Positions 1 through 15,887 of a DNA stretch of 64,000 nucleotides are shown piece after piece. Both the position numbers and the translations under genes were made by a program. Within the stretch, counting starts at the first letter, position 1, and each line of letters starts with the position of its first letter. The DNA comes from Pyxicephalus adspersus (taxonomy: Eukaryota; Chordata; Amphibia; Anura; Pyxicephalidae): the NCBI RefSeq assembly GCF_032062135.1, contig NC_092863.1, positions 13,933,498 to 13,997,497 on the forward strand, written 5' to 3'. The notes beneath the pieces were generated by a model that was given only the letters and a program-made list of their open reading frames with translations, was not told the origin of the DNA and did no database searches.

Positions 1-82
1 GTGTTTCCTTCAATTCGCTGCATTGACTCCCTCTCTGCCTTCTTCCGTTGTTTGTACTCCTTGTACATTGCATATGTTGTAC
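1..82 (-). CDS. HIGD1B: HIGD1B-like, last visible exon (partial)
   Basis: On the minus strand a good acceptor (pyrimidines then GCAG, AG at 84-83) opens an exon that continues past the window edge. Its first two bases complete the glycine codon split at the end of the exon at 1728-1862, and the frame then reads TTYAMYKEYKQRKKAERE and on, with no stop before position 1. Human HIGD1B has a tyrosine-rich tail at the same place, after the second membrane helix, so this is the C-terminal matrix or intermembrane tail. The tail here is lysine/arginine/glutamate-rich. The stop codon lies outside the window. Reading frame, splice phase and order all agree with the upstream exon, which is the main reason to believe it. 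Confidence 0.8.
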
Positions 83-1701
83 CTGCCGATAAATGAAACA
101 GTTGTTATGTACCGTCACAGTAACCATTACCTTGCCTTCCACTGGGCAGTGACAGAAAAAGTATAGGTTGATATCAGTTTAATTTCCACAATAGATGCAT
201 TTAAAATATTTAACATAACAATATTCCTTTGGCCACTAACACGCAATAAAAGCAGATCTTCTAAAGTAAAGGACCCGGGAACACAAATTTAAAGTTTAAC
301 ATAACCCAGCCATGTCACTAACATCCGTGATAAGAAAAACTCAGACTTAAAAAATGATATATACAGACACATATTCATTTCTGTTTTATTCTACCGTCAG
401 CTATGAATTTCTAAAACTTGTGAAGTTATGTAAACATTGCTTCCTTGAAACCATGGAAACTATAGAAAATGTAAGGATTCTCACACTTGTTTGTGGAGCT
501 GGTTCCTTGCTTTTTTCCACCATTTGCACAAAGCCTGTGGTAATATTTTAGGCAGGCGCGGCATGGTTTACTGCAAGTAAGCTTCATTTGTAGTGATCGA
601 ATCCTCATTCCATCTGACCTCCAGTTTGTGGATTAGCCCCAATCTTCCTCCACTTACAGTGCAGCATTATAGGTCGGACAGTTGCTCAATCCAGCCACTT
701 TCTGAAGGAATTCATATTTGGGTCTCTGAAAACATCTGATCTGATGTTTTCTATCTGTTTGTGCCAGGTATGTAGGGTATACCTAACACTAGAGGTATAG
801 AAAAGGATTGGTACACAATCATGTAATGAAAACCCCAGGTCATTGTAAATAAAGGTGTTATCTAGTGGGATATAAGATATGAAAAAATCAGATTTATTTC
901 TGACCTGGACCCTTAGTAGGTTTGCCATTGTATAGGAGAATCTATATTATACTTGTAAACAGCAGAATGCCTTCTTAGAGCATTTATGCTGTGTTTCTTT
1001 CCAGGGCTCTTAGTTCTTCCTTCACTGGGCTCATGTCCTTGCTCCCAGCACAATAATCCCCTGACATTCCCTGGAATACAAACACAAGCTTTATGTTTTT
1101 CCTGGAAAATATCTTTAGAACTGCTATTTCATGAGGGACAGAAGATTGTCACATATGGTAATTTTTGATGTAGTCAACAAAACACAGCATAAATCCTAAA
1201 CATGATTTTGCTTAGTGTTATTAGTGCCTAACTTTTATACTTTGTTGGTATTAAGATGCAAAGTACAGAAAATGTACATTTCATCAATCCTTACACTTAT
1301 CAAAAAATAGGATGTTTGTTTCTAATTTTAGGAGGGGGCATGCAGATCACAAGTTTATTGGTGATTGGTGATTTTTTTAGGGCTGTCTCACATTTAAAAA
1401 CAGCAAGAGCCAGGTTTTCCTATCCAACATCCCTACCAGACTTTATGAATGGGCAAAAAAATTCCTATAGCCATTTAAAAGTATTTTGGAAATCCTTGTC
1501 AGAAGATTGGAGGCTGTTATTGTCACAAAGAGTTGTAACTCAATATTAATGCTGGTGGTTTTAAAATGCCCAACAAGTGTGACAGGTGGAAATAAAGTGT
1601 ATCCCAATGAGGTTGGATAGCTCCTTTTTTGAGTCTATAAAACATACTGACTTCCTTCTAAATTTAATAAAACAGATTGTTTAAAATAATATTTCTTGTT
1701 A

Positions 1702-4769
<3,068 letters not shown>

Positions 4770-4961
4770 AATAGAAAAGACAGGAGAGTGGGCGTGGCTG
4801 GCAGGACTTGTGGGCGGTGTTGTGGTTTGAGGGAGGGCGGCTCGCGCTCCGCTGATATCGGTGCTATGGACAAACCGGAGATTCGTGAGAGGAGAGCGGG
4901 AGGACGGCGGAGGGGAAACCGGGCACCTCATGGGACACCGACTGCCGGGCTGCCGACCTGA
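4770..4961 (+). promoter_or_regulatory. GJC1: CpG-rich promoter and probable non-coding exon 1 of GJC1
   Basis: This is the only strongly CpG-rich patch in the first 20 kb, with GC boxes (GGGCGTGGC, GGGCGG) at its left and centre. It ends in CCTGA followed by a consensus donor GTGAGT at 4962-4967. Mammalian connexin-45 genes have two untranslated exons before a single coding exon, so a CpG-rich first exon about 11 kb upstream of the coding exon is expected. The transcription start is not visible; the start coordinate is approximate. It could also serve as a shared divergent promoter with the minus-strand HIGD1B-like gene. Only the donor and base composition are seen; exon identity is inferred. 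Confidence 0.55.
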
Positions 4962-4974
4962 GTGAGTCCGTACA

Positions 4975-6460
4975 CACTGACATATATTGTATATATCGTG
5001 ACACGCTGACCTCACTGTACATAGACAACACACCGAACACCGCCTGACACTGCAAAGGGAGCCAATGTATACTGTCTGTGACACCGGGCTCACCGTGCAC
5101 CGGGCTCATACACTGACTGGATGCCATGGCGCTGTACATAGTGAGGTCACTGACACTGATACACAGGACTTACACACCGACTATCACTGTACAGACTGGG
5201 GACACACACTATGTTCATACACTGCTACTGACTGTGTACACAGAACCCTACAACTAACACACTGACTAACTGACACACCGCCTGAGGACATACACTGCTG
5301 AGCTTGTGTGGACTGGGGACTGACACACTGACTGTATACACTGGCACTGGCACTATATACACTGAGCTTATACACTGTCACTGACTGTATATACTGTGAC
5401 TGACACACCGACTGTATACATTGTGATTAACACTGACAGTACACACTATCACTGACACACTGACTGTATACATTGTGATTAACACTGACAGTACACACTG
5501 TCACTGACACACTGTACGCACTATCACTGACACACTGACTATACGCTATCACTGACACACTGACTGTATGCACTATCACTGACACACTGACTATACGCTA
5601 TCACTGACACACTGACTGTACGCACTATCACTGACACACTGACTGTATACATTGTGATTAACACTGACAGTACACACTATCACTGACACACTGACTGTAC
5701 ACACTATCACTGACACACTGACTGTACGCACTATCACTGACACACTGTATACGCTCTCACTGACACACTGACTGTATACGCTCTCACTGACACACTGACT
5801 GTATACGCTCTCACTGACACACTGACTGTACGCACTATCACTGACACACTGTATATGCTATCACTGACACACTGACTGTATGCACTATCACTGACACACT
5901 GACTGTATACGCTCTCACTGACACACTGACTGTACGCACTATCACTGACACACTGTATACGCTATCACTGACACACTCACTGTATACATTGTGACTAACA
6001 CTGACAGTACACACTATCACTGACACACTGACACACTATCATTGACACGCTGACTGTACGCACTATCACTGACACACTGTATGTACGCACACTGACTGTA
6101 CGCACTATCACTGACACACTGATTGTACGCACTATCACTGACACACCTAGGCTGTACAGACTGTCCTCATACACTATGGCTGACACTGCATACAGCAGAC
6201 TCATACACTGGGACTGTCACTGTATAGGCTGGGCTCATACACTGCAATGCACACACTGACTGTATAGTCTGGGACAGATGCACTGACATCATACACTGGG
6301 ATAGACACACTGATGTATGGACTGTATACGCTGGATCTGATGCACTGACTACACACTGTGTTCCTGCACTGCTATTAGCACAATTGTACAAGCTGGGTAC
6401 ATACACTGTATGTATTGGGTGCATACCCTGAGTGACACTGGAATGTCCGGGCCCATACAC
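4975..6460. repeat. Minisatellite at the start of GJC1 intron 1
   Basis: About 1.5 kb of tandem copies built on CACTGACACACTGACTGTA, with a common period of about 27 bases (CACTATCACTGACACACTGA plus CTGTACG) and longer variants containing TTGTGATTAACACTGACAGT. Units are most regular at 5440-6150 and decay outward on both sides (5000-5400 and 6180-6460). Open frames on the minus strand rich in VSVSVIVRTVS are only translations of this array. Confidence 0.95.
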
Positions 6461-7714
6461 TGCACACTGCTGATGTGATATGAGCTATGGATTCCATAAC
6501 ATGTTTGGTTGGAGGGGGGATACAGATCTGTAATAATCTCAGCTCTCTCTATGTCACAGGCTGACTCTGTGTGTTTACATTTTAGTACACAGAAATCATT
6601 GGGCTGTGTATCTCCTCTCTTCTGTATCCCAAAGTTGTAATGTTTTGAGCTGCACTTGCAGGTGTTTGTAGTAACACAAAGTTTGCAAAATACAAATACA
6701 CCCCCAGATGTGTAACACTGTGTGAGCAAGAACATAGGTGTTCACAACACCTGGAACAGGAAGGGTCCCCTGTGCCATGACATGATTGGTTGCTTTATTT
6801 TTTTAAACAAGAAAGAAAAAAAAATTAAAATTTGAAACGTGTCAACAGTTATAGAGCTTTACAGTAAATATTTTCAGCGTATTCCATGCAGACCAATATA
6901 TGCTGTGTTATGAGACTGCAGATACATTGAGAGAATCTTTTGTGTATTGAAGATGTTTTATTTGTAAATTGAAGGTGAACTTGTACATTTTGTGTATTTC
7001 TGGGAGTATTTTGTTCTGTAAAACATTTTATAATAAAGTCAGTGTTTTCTGTGTTCAAACCTTTCAGTATATGTTTAGAGACAGCGGCTTTGATCATTAA
7101 ACACAAAGTTACAGTGAATATATAAAGCCCCCGTCACCAATTACTATTTTTTACTCCTCTCCCCCACCATTGGCCACCATACTACCCATCCTTGGCTGGA
7201 GTCCGGAATCGGAGGGAGTGCTCATGTCATCCTCTCCTGTGCTGAGACCGAGCAGCCAATTCTTATAGTGACCCAGATCACACCAGGGTAATAGTCACCG
7301 GGAGAGGTATATTGGTTGATCAGAAGTGATAGCTATTTAAAAGGGAATTTCTTTACCTTTGGACAGACTTTCTGCTGTATTAAAAAAAGAAGAAAATAGC
7401 TTATTATACTTTTTACACATGAAGCTCAGTTTTATTATACTTTGCCTTCCTCGGTTTCTTCTTTTCCTTGTCATTAGTCACCTTATTGGTTTTCAAATAG
7501 GATATATTCAGTGCATGCTGATGTTATAACTGGGTCTCACTACTTCTGTATGCAATGATGCCAGATTGTGGCTGACATAGCTTTCTGAAAACATTGCAGC
7601 ACCCTGTGTTACGCCTCCAGGATCTCTGATACAAGCAGTGGCCAGGCTCTTTGGAGGTTCCTACGGCTATTACAAAATGCCTTGCTATGTGGATGGCAGT
7701 CAGGAGAAGTGGGC

Positions 7715-7945
7715 ACACCTAGTCTATGTACACACGACAGATGATTCTTGTCCAATATGCACAGTTGGCTTGTCTCGGGCGATAATCTGACGTGTGCAGT
7801 GGGCGCCCAACATCGTTAATGGATCTGTCATCAAGGGTGACTGACCGCTGTATAAGTCAATAGAGACGAGCACAGCAGGTTGCCTCTTCCTTATTGCCCC
7901 CCCTCTCCTCTCCATAGAACAGAACAATCCTGTGTGTACATCGCT
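7715..7945 (-). repeat. Dispersed repeat, copy 1 (possible MITE)
   Basis: The left end, TACACACGACAGATGATTCT and the following TTGTCCAATATGCACAG, matches the reverse complement of the right end of the copy at 14860-15178. The interior of both includes a CTGCTGTGCTCTTCCT-like stretch in opposite orientation. Both ends carry GTGTGTAC-type sequence, so a short terminal-inverted-repeat element is likely. Confidence 0.65.
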
Positions 7946-9224
7946 GGTTCATATATCGGTCTCTCTTTTGTTATCACTTCCAGTGATAAGACTTGGGTGT
8001 GTAGCATTCATTAGGCAGGCTGCATGTTCATGCACAGCACCCTAAGTAACGCTCACAAGGTCATTCTGAGCCTGAAAGTCCAGTGAATACAATGGATGGA
8101 CCAGGGACAATCACACTGGGGAGGTAAGGGCTTAATAGGGCTGAGAGTCCCCTAGCCAGCTGCTGCAGCTTCTAATGATCACTGTGATTAAACCATTTCA
8201 GTACAAGAGAGAAGTCAAGGGTGCAAAGGGTAAGGGAGAGCCAATAACGATATCAGTTCTAACGGGCCACTTAGTTTTGAAAGTGTACAGAAAAACTTTT
8301 CCTTGATGAATACTGGACCTCCAGTTTTCTAGGGCCATTTGATAAAGCAGTGAATCTGTCATCTACTGAAATATTTCCACCAAGTTATTGACATTGATGC
8401 AAAGGGAGAGTCTCCACCTGGGAATGTTTCACTGAATGTCAGATTCACTGCTTTATAAATAGATTGCCCTGTGTGTTATTGTGTCTGATCAGTTTAGCAC
8501 ATGTCACCCTTACACAGGGCGTATAAAAGGAGCTTCACTTTTCATGGCAGTCAAAGGGCAAATTTCGGCATATTTGTAGTCTATACACTAGCCCGTGTTT
8601 GTGAACACTTTGAATAGTTCCATATTTTTATTCTGTTCCATTGAAACCTCTGCTCAGGCTTTGCAGTCAGTAAAAGTGACACATATGATGGCGCTTTGCA
8701 TGGACAACTGATACTAATGGATTTGTCAAATTAGGACAATGCATAGCACAAAATCTATACATGCCACTTTACTGGGCTATAGATTTTCAGAGCAACACGT
8801 CACTTGCACATAAAAAGTATGAAGGCTACTCTCAGTCCATTAGTATAGATTGGTACATGAAATGTTTTGGTTGCAGTTGGGTTTACATTTTGTCATGTGT
8901 TTAAAGTAGATGGAGCTTCTTAAATTAAGCCCTGCACAGATGTCTGATGGGTGTCAGAAGATTGTTGCTGCAAACCATATTTTGTGATCATTTTCGGTGA
9001 CAGATGAATGAACAAGCTAAGCTGTTCTATAGAGAGGGGAGGGGCAAGTGCAAACGAGTGGCACCTCGCTGTGCCCTCCTCCACAGGAGTGAAAAGTGGT
9101 TGTTTTTGATTGGTAGTTCATCAATTCCATTGGGGTTATTTTTATTCAGTTTCCATTCTGGAGATACCAAAGGAAATGAGAGTAAATTTTCCCAAAGTGT
9201 AATAAAAGCCCCTTTGAGAATGGA

Positions 9225-9480
9225 GTCCCCAAGACTTCTTCTTCGGTTCTTCAACCCTCTTGATTGGCCAGGCCGGGATGACGTTCATCCAGTTCCGGCA
9301 CCTGCAAAGGAAACTGGGATTACTGGCTATCCCCGGTGCAGTTTGGTGAAATCTGACAGCTGACCAGTGATCAGGCAGGTAAGAATAGTTTTTCGGAGGG
9401 AACATCGCCTGTTCCTTTCTCCAACACCTGCCTGATCACCAGTTTCTAAAGTTCCACCCTAATGGGGAAAAACTCCCCCC
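9225..9480 (+). repeat. GC-containing dispersed repeat, copy 1
   Basis: Contains CTTGATTGGCCAGGCCGGGA, then TCCAGTTCCGGCACC, and ends in an inverted pair GATCAGGCAGGT / ACCTGCCTGATCAC (9370-9440) that could form a hairpin of about 70 bases. The same order of blocks recurs at 10400-10660, and the hairpin part alone at 11530-11680. Short open frames on both strands here are translations of the repeat. Confidence 0.65.
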
Positions 9481-10399
9481 AGCTTGAACAGAGACTACAA
9501 TAGAAATCCTGACAGAAGTTTAAATTTTGCACAAATATTGTATGCAGAATTATTTGTAGTTCATTGTGGATGTCTATGTACAAGGAAATGACAGCAGCTT
9601 ATCTGAATATCTGAGTATATTGCCTTTCATTCCAGTAAGTGAATTCCAAGGAGACTTCTAACCAGCCAATGAGCCTGGTGTTTTATTTATTTGTAATAAA
9701 TTGCTTCTTACATTTGTTCAGTGCCTTTTCTAATGACTGTTCATTACAGAGCTTTTCTCTTATAAAAATCCCATTTTTCCTGGCAGTTAGCAGACAGCCA
9801 GCATGTCTGACTGTTGAATTTTAATTTAATTTTCAATAAATAACGACATGTGTGCCTTTTGGTAAAGATCTGGAGGAAGGAATGTGATTTGTAGTCTCAG
9901 GAATCTCTATGTTCCAGATCGATGTTGTGGTTTGTTATAAACTTGTTGCACCTATACCTTTATACCTATATATTGGACCTGTGGTTCACAACAATATGAG
10001 TCTAGTGCCTAGTATGTAACGTTTTTTATTGAACTGTTCCAAAATAAGTACACAAAGAGAACAGGAGAGAAATTGTTTAAAGATTTACCAGGTTAGTGAT
10101 TTAGAAAACAATGAACAAAAACAACCCAAGCATTAAAAGAGTAAATATTGTCTCCACAATGTGCATACAAATAAATATAATTTATATATATTGCATTAAA
10201 GTAAAAAAATGTTTTGTTTTTAATAGCTAAATTTTAATCAGTATGTAAAAGCCTGAGATTGGTTTCAATCTTTACTAAAAACAGCATGTTCATGATTTCT
10301 CACAAAAGAAGGGAATATACAGATAGAGCTGACAACGGCTATACCTGAATGTAATTACATTTCATCAATATTTACTTAACATAGAACTAAACCCAGTTA

Positions 10400-10665
10400 C
10401 TTCTGTCCTGTCCCATTCTTTTGTGGACACCGCCATCTTCTTCCTTCTTCTCTTCCTCGTTCCAATCTTCGCTCATCTTGATTGGCTGGGCCGGGATGAT
10501 GTGTGCAAGCGTGTGGGAATTCAGTTCTGGTACCCTCAGGTGAAACAATTTTGACAGATTAAGAAGCAGAACAGAATACCTATTACAGAAGGGACATGAT
10601 CTGTCTATTTCTGCAATAAAAGCTTATCTGATCACAAATTGCAAAGTGGAACTTTAGTTATACTT
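10400..10665 (+). repeat. GC-containing dispersed repeat, copy 2
   Basis: Matches the copy at 9225-9480 in the same orientation: CTTGATTGGCTGGGCCGGGA, TTCAGTTCTGGTACC, then a more diverged stem region and GTGGAACTTTAGTTA at the end. The stem has lost much of its pairing. Confidence 0.6.
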
Positions 10666-11529
10666 TTATTGCTGGCATTTAGTCGTGTAACCAGGTCTGG
10701 CCAGAGCACCAACTTTTTCTGTGGTGGCTGCCATTGCTCATCCCCTCTTTTGTAAATGCTTGCTCCCTGACTTTTCACACCGGCTTTAAATACCTTTTGA
10801 CTCTTTCACCTTAAACTCAGTTCTGACTTTACACTAATTTGCCTCATGTATATTTTTCTATTGGTTTGGTTTTTCAGTAAGTATTAAATCTTGAAGATAA
10901 GTATGACAACCAACCAACTATATTTAGGAGTTGCTACCCACAGATTTCTCTAAGGGCAGGTTTGTTGCAGTCTTTTATTCCAATTGGTACATTGATAAAC
11001 TTTCTGTCCCTCGGGTTACTACTTTTAGTGTCCAGACTGTGATGGAAACAAATCTGCTTGTTTTTTTTTTGTACTCAAAATTATTTTTAAAGTTACAGTG
11101 TATTTAGTCATAGTAGTGATTTACTACTCTTTGTTACATTTATGAAAACAAATGGAAAGTTTTAGTCAGATGAACTGATAAATTAGGCATTTCCCGTTTC
11201 TGACGTGCCAGAATTATAGATGAAACGTAATCATGGAAATTTTTCTATGTGAAATTTGTGTATAGCACAGCCATATGCAACTCCCTACAGCGTTACCCAC
11301 AACAGAAACAAGAGATCTAGTCGCATGTCAACAATGTAACCTTTCATGTGCTCCTAATAAAAATATTGTTTTGATTGTGTATTTTTATTTTAATTTTCTG
11401 ATGTTATTTAGTAGGGAAAAAAAATGTAAAAGTGACTATTCGGTAGATATCTGGACTGGGAAACCTGTCTTTAGGCATGATGAGATTTTTTTTAGTGCAT
11501 GGTATATATATGTGTAGGTCAAATATGAG

Positions 11530-11680
11530 TCCATTTAAGTGGAACTAAAGTCTCCTTTTTAAAAATTATCAGTCAGGCAGGTTTTTATTGCAGAACAGTG
11601 ATGTCCCTTCTGCAAGAACTGTTGTTACCTGCCTGATCAATCAACAATCAAAGTTGCAGTTTATATCTCAGATTCCATGA
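11530..11680 (-). repeat. GC-containing dispersed repeat, partial copy 3
   Basis: Starts with AAGTGGAACTAAAGTCTCC, the reverse complement of the end of copies 1 and 2, and contains CAGTCAGGCAGGTTTTTATT paired with TTACCTGCCTGATC about 65 bases later. Only the hairpin end of the family is present. Confidence 0.55.
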
Positions 11681-14604
11681 TTCTGTTGCCTGTTATATTT
11701 CTATATATTTCTATATTCCATATATTAAAGTAATTCCACTTTTAGGTTTTGCAGATCTTGAAAATCCTCAAAATAAAAATTATTTTATCTGACTTGATCA
11801 GTAGTACACCATGTGTTTTTATTTTTTCTGTCAGACAACAAAACAGTTACTTTTCTTTTGGTATAATGCTACACATCAGTGTTCACTTATGACCAGAAAT
11901 GGACATTTTTTTATCGCCTGTATATGAATGCAATCCTCCTTTTGTTCTTGCAGAGTCAGCAATCCTTCACAACATGTCAGCTCAGAAAGATGTTTACCAG
12001 CAATAATTGTTGACATCACCATTTTCTACAGGCTAATTAAAGAAGGGGATTCTGGTGTCTGCATATTATTTGCTTTTGACAGGTGTCACTGCAAATATTT
12101 TCATGTTCTTTTGCTGTAAATATTGTGTTAATGTTTGTATCAAACACTTTTCTAAACTTGACCTAACATAAATATTGTGACACTTTTTATCATGCTGATG
12201 GGACTGGAGGTTACCATGTCAGTAATGCGGGACTATGAAATCTTAGCAATAGTTCTTTTATGTTCTTGCTTTGCTATACTGGCATAGATGTGAGGTTGTT
12301 TATATATTCCATTGTTGTTGCCTACGGGAAAAAGTTTGTAGTCTTGGAAGCTTGTCAAATATCTGCTAAATTAACTTAATGTTAATTCTTTTTTGGCGTT
12401 CCTTCTAAGGTTGTTATTATTATTCCTTTTCGCTTTGTGCTATGCTTTTGTAATGTAACTCTGCTTGGGATATAAACATTTTTTGTATTATGGTTTATTT
12501 ATTCTTTAAAAAATTTGGTTTATTGGTTATATTAAAAGCAGCCTGTGAGTTTTTGTCTGTGCTTTGAAGCAGAGCAGGACAAATTGTAAGAGCCAGGAGA
12601 AATGTAGCTCACTCCTGACTTTTAGGACTTTTCAGATCCTAAAGAGAGAGCTTGTTCTCTTAGTTAATATATTACTGACTTTTACATTGTGCTTTACTTT
12701 AATTAGAATACATTGTACTTTAATTAAGTTACATAACCCCGGATTGAAAATTTGGATGACTCTATATACCGTGACCTACATTTATACCTGGCCTATGCAT
12801 AGCAAAATAATATCTCTGCAAATAGTGCCCACTGCCCCTCTTTTTTGACAGGGGTCACCACCTTGTTTATGTGTTTGGCCCCAGTAATTGACTGATATAT
12901 CCAAGCATTGTCACAAGAGGTTTCCATGCTAAACCAAACCTAGAAGTGAGTATTTCTGTCATATTTAAGTAGGATAGGAAGGAGAGCACTGTAAATGTCA
13001 ATATAGGGAAGTATAAAGCCTGGACTCAAATTACCTTGAAACGTGTATGACAATAAAACAAATTTTCAACACATGAAAAAAATCCTAAAAGAAATGCACA
13101 ACTGACTTATTGTGGTAGGGTTAGTTAGAAGACTAATGCTGCATATTTGCGGGCACCACATGGTCTGTCAGCATTCTTGTTACCTTAGAACCACCTTGGG
13201 GTAGGTATGATCTGTTTAAATTTAAAACTTCAGCCAAAATATTTTTGCATTTTTTTTTGGTTATTTTATTTCATGTTGTACAAAAGAAAGTGTTGCCTTT
13301 TTGGGGACATGCCTTGTCACGCACTAGTTTAATGTAAGGGATAGAATGCCTGTAAATGGTTATTTAAAACTTCAAGTAAGGAAAATGTGTAATTACATTG
13401 AAGTACACTTACCATCCACATATCGTTCATGTACCTTTTATACAGTAGTACAGTACAAGTCCAAACAAAACATTGTAGCACAACAGAAATTGTAGTGCTA
13501 GGAATGTTTTAGTGAAGATTTAGAAATGTTTTAGTAGAATATCAACATACAGTATAGCAGTGGCAATTTCAATCTCACTATGTTTTTCACCAAAAATTTG
13601 GACAGGTGAAAATGTAATTGGAAACGACAAGAGATAATAAAAGCATCAAAAGAGTAAACCTCTTAGTGTCCAATACATCCCAGGCAAGAAAAGTATACAT
13701 CTGTATTAGATGCTTATATAAATCAACATTCCATCTTCAACATACTGATATTATAAAAGAAATAGAACAGAAATATTAATGTCAGGAAGATACATACAGA
13801 TACAAGGCATAGTCATGATTAACAGCTAAGTCTTATTCATGATTCCAGTAAGCATTGCTATGATATGCAGTTGCATCCTGTCCCCCCTTTCTGGGGCTTA
13901 AGGACATGGTCAAAATTGTAAGGGTGAATGTCCAGCTTCTGGAAAATGTCTTTGTGCAGGCAATTTATCTTGTTTGGAGTGATTGGAGTATGTATGTTTA
14001 GAAATCCTATTGCTCAGTTTCTGTGTTGTTTTGCCAAAATATTTGAGGCTGCATGGGCACTCAAACACGTACACTACATAAGTGGTTTGACACGTCAGAA
14101 AATGAGTAAATGGATTGAATCACACGTAATTGTAATAACTTGGTCCCTATTCCAGCACTTCTGGCAGGGATACAAACCCTTTTTAGAATTGGAATTGTCC
14201 GAGATGGCAGATATTCTGCCTTGACCAACCCATTCTTAACTGTCTGATTCTTGGAAAATACCAGTATCAGACATAACTAAAACTCTAGAATTAGGCCAGG
14301 GTAAGGAGTTATTAAAGCATGCAAGTTCTGGCGTAGTAGAGCACATAATCCCGAGAGAATGCATGATATAAGCAGACACAGCTTTCTTTGGCTGTCATTT
14401 AGTTAGTCCTTATCCACTGAGATTTGGAATTGCAATAGGAGGAGAATGAAGATATAAAGAGGAATTTAGCTGATCATATTTTACTCAACCAATTCTACAC
14501 AGATATTCTATCTTGGTGGAAACAGTGCTCAGCTTTTGCACGTGATATTCAAGAAACTGTAGTAAAAACTGTTAAGTAAAACTTTTATCTTTTTCCTTTT
14601 TCAG

Positions 14605-14678
14605 TGGGATTTCAGAAAACTGCAGATGAGTCCCTCGTGTCCACAGCAGCCCCAGCTGACAAAAACTTGGCACTTCAG
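14605..14678 (+). other. GJC1: Probable non-coding exon 2 of GJC1
   Basis: A 74-base segment bounded by a strong acceptor (TCTTTTTCCTTTTTCAG, AG at 14603-14604) and a donor CAG|GTATAC at 14679. It contains an ATG (14628) whose frame does not join the GJC1 frame in an obvious way, so it is best read as untranslated. Mammalian connexin-45 genes have an untranslated second exon close to the coding exon; here the distance is about 1.3 kb. The splice signals are seen, the assignment is inferred. Confidence 0.5.
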
Positions 14679-14859
14679 GTATACTATGTGTTGGCTTTTA
14701 GTGTCTCCACACTTAACAGTAGGCTGTATATTTTGGAAAAGGTCACTAAATTTTCCATAGAACAGGTTTTCAGGTATAAAGCTTCAGGGGTAATTTGAGA
14801 GCCTTTGTCTTCAATAACAGTAAATTCATGGTAGTAAGACTTAAAATTGTCTACATACA

Positions 14860-15178
14860 CACGCTTGATAATCGTCATTGGAAACGGTCTTCATGATCGT
14901 TTCCAGCGACAAACGAGTTAAAGATGAATGAACGAGCACTGTGCATACATTGCTGTTCTTCTCTATGAAGAGGTGTGGGGGGAGAACGAGTGAGCGACAC
15001 CCTGCTGTGCTCTTCCTCCTTCGCTTCCATTGCAGTCATTCATCTCCCGTCATCATGGATCCGCCAGGACAGATCCAAGAATGTCATCCGACGAACTCTG
15101 TACACATGTCAGATTCTCGTCCAAGAAAAACCCGACGGCTTGTATTGGCCGAGAATCATCTGATGTGTGTACATGCCT
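14860..15178 (+). repeat. Dispersed repeat, copy 2 (possible MITE)
   Basis: Opposite orientation to the copy at 7715-7945. Its right end, GAGAATCATCTGATGTGTGT, pairs with the left end of that copy, and both share a CCTGCTGTGCTCTTCCTCCT-like interior. Two overlapping short open frames here are incidental. Confidence 0.65.
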
Positions 15179-15782
15179 AAGTAAGTAGGAATAGGTGTAC
15201 CATTTGTTATGCAATTAGGTATCATCCCTATTTTTATTTGCACAACTATTCTCCAACCATTTACTCAACCAACCTCTATCCTGTGAAATAGGGTAGATGT
15301 GTGTGTTTTTTTTTTCACGTTACTTTGAGAAGCGTTGTAGGATAACAATACAGGCAATATGTATTTGGGAAACAGGAAGAAAATAGAACAGATAAACCCT
15401 TTATTGTAATTATTTATTTAGAGGATTGGAGGTAAAAGGTTTTTTTACACTTTCTGCTACCTCTCCATCTGACCACCACTCACTCACTTTCTCTGCTTGT
15501 TTTCTACCATAAAAACACACTTACCCCAGTAGCCTAAAGACTTTTCTTACTATCAGTCTGTAAATAGTGCTAGAGAGAAACAGGAAGCTCCACCTGAAAT
15601 CCCATCCCTGTTCCTAATTGCCTGTTCCCCTTGGTATTTAGCTGATGGATAGCAGAGGCCAGTGTTGAGAACCCTAGCTGCAGCTGCATGGATTTATGCA
15701 GTCTCTGTAGCCAGTTGGCAAGGTTGTCAAAAAGAAACTTTACTACTTCCTGAAATCCACCATATATAGTCCATGCTATCTG

Positions 15783-15887
15783 CAACTTTGATTGATGCAA
15801 ATATACTCCTGATTTTCATAGATCACATGTTGATAGCAACTTTGATTGATGCAAATATACTCCTCATTTTCATAGATCACATGTTGA
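15783..15887 (+). repeat. 54-base tandem duplication with octamer motifs
   Basis: Two copies starting at 15783 and 15837, differing at very few positions over the shared stretch (for example CTGATTTTC versus CTCATTTTC). Each holds a perfect octamer ATGCAAAT and an E-box-like CACATG. The pair ends about 75 bases before the acceptor of the GJC1 coding exon. Confidence 0.95.

Larger units (their letters stand above)
4968..14604 (+). other. Probable GJC1 intron 1
   Basis: About 9.6 kb between the candidate donor at 4962 and the acceptor at 14603-14604. It opens with a 1.5 kb minisatellite and holds two or three members of a GC-containing dispersed repeat (9.2, 10.4, 11.5 kb) and one copy of an inverted-end repeat (7.7 kb). 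No open frame in it looks like protein coding; the remainder is AT-rich sequence without recognisable features. Confidence 0.5.

Noticed and set aside
5838..6460. Minus-strand frames rich in VSVSVIVRTVS
   Set aside because: Translations of the intron 1 minisatellite.
4975..6460. CRISPR-like regular repeat array
   Set aside because: Units are contiguous without unique spacers, in an animal genome; it is a minisatellite.
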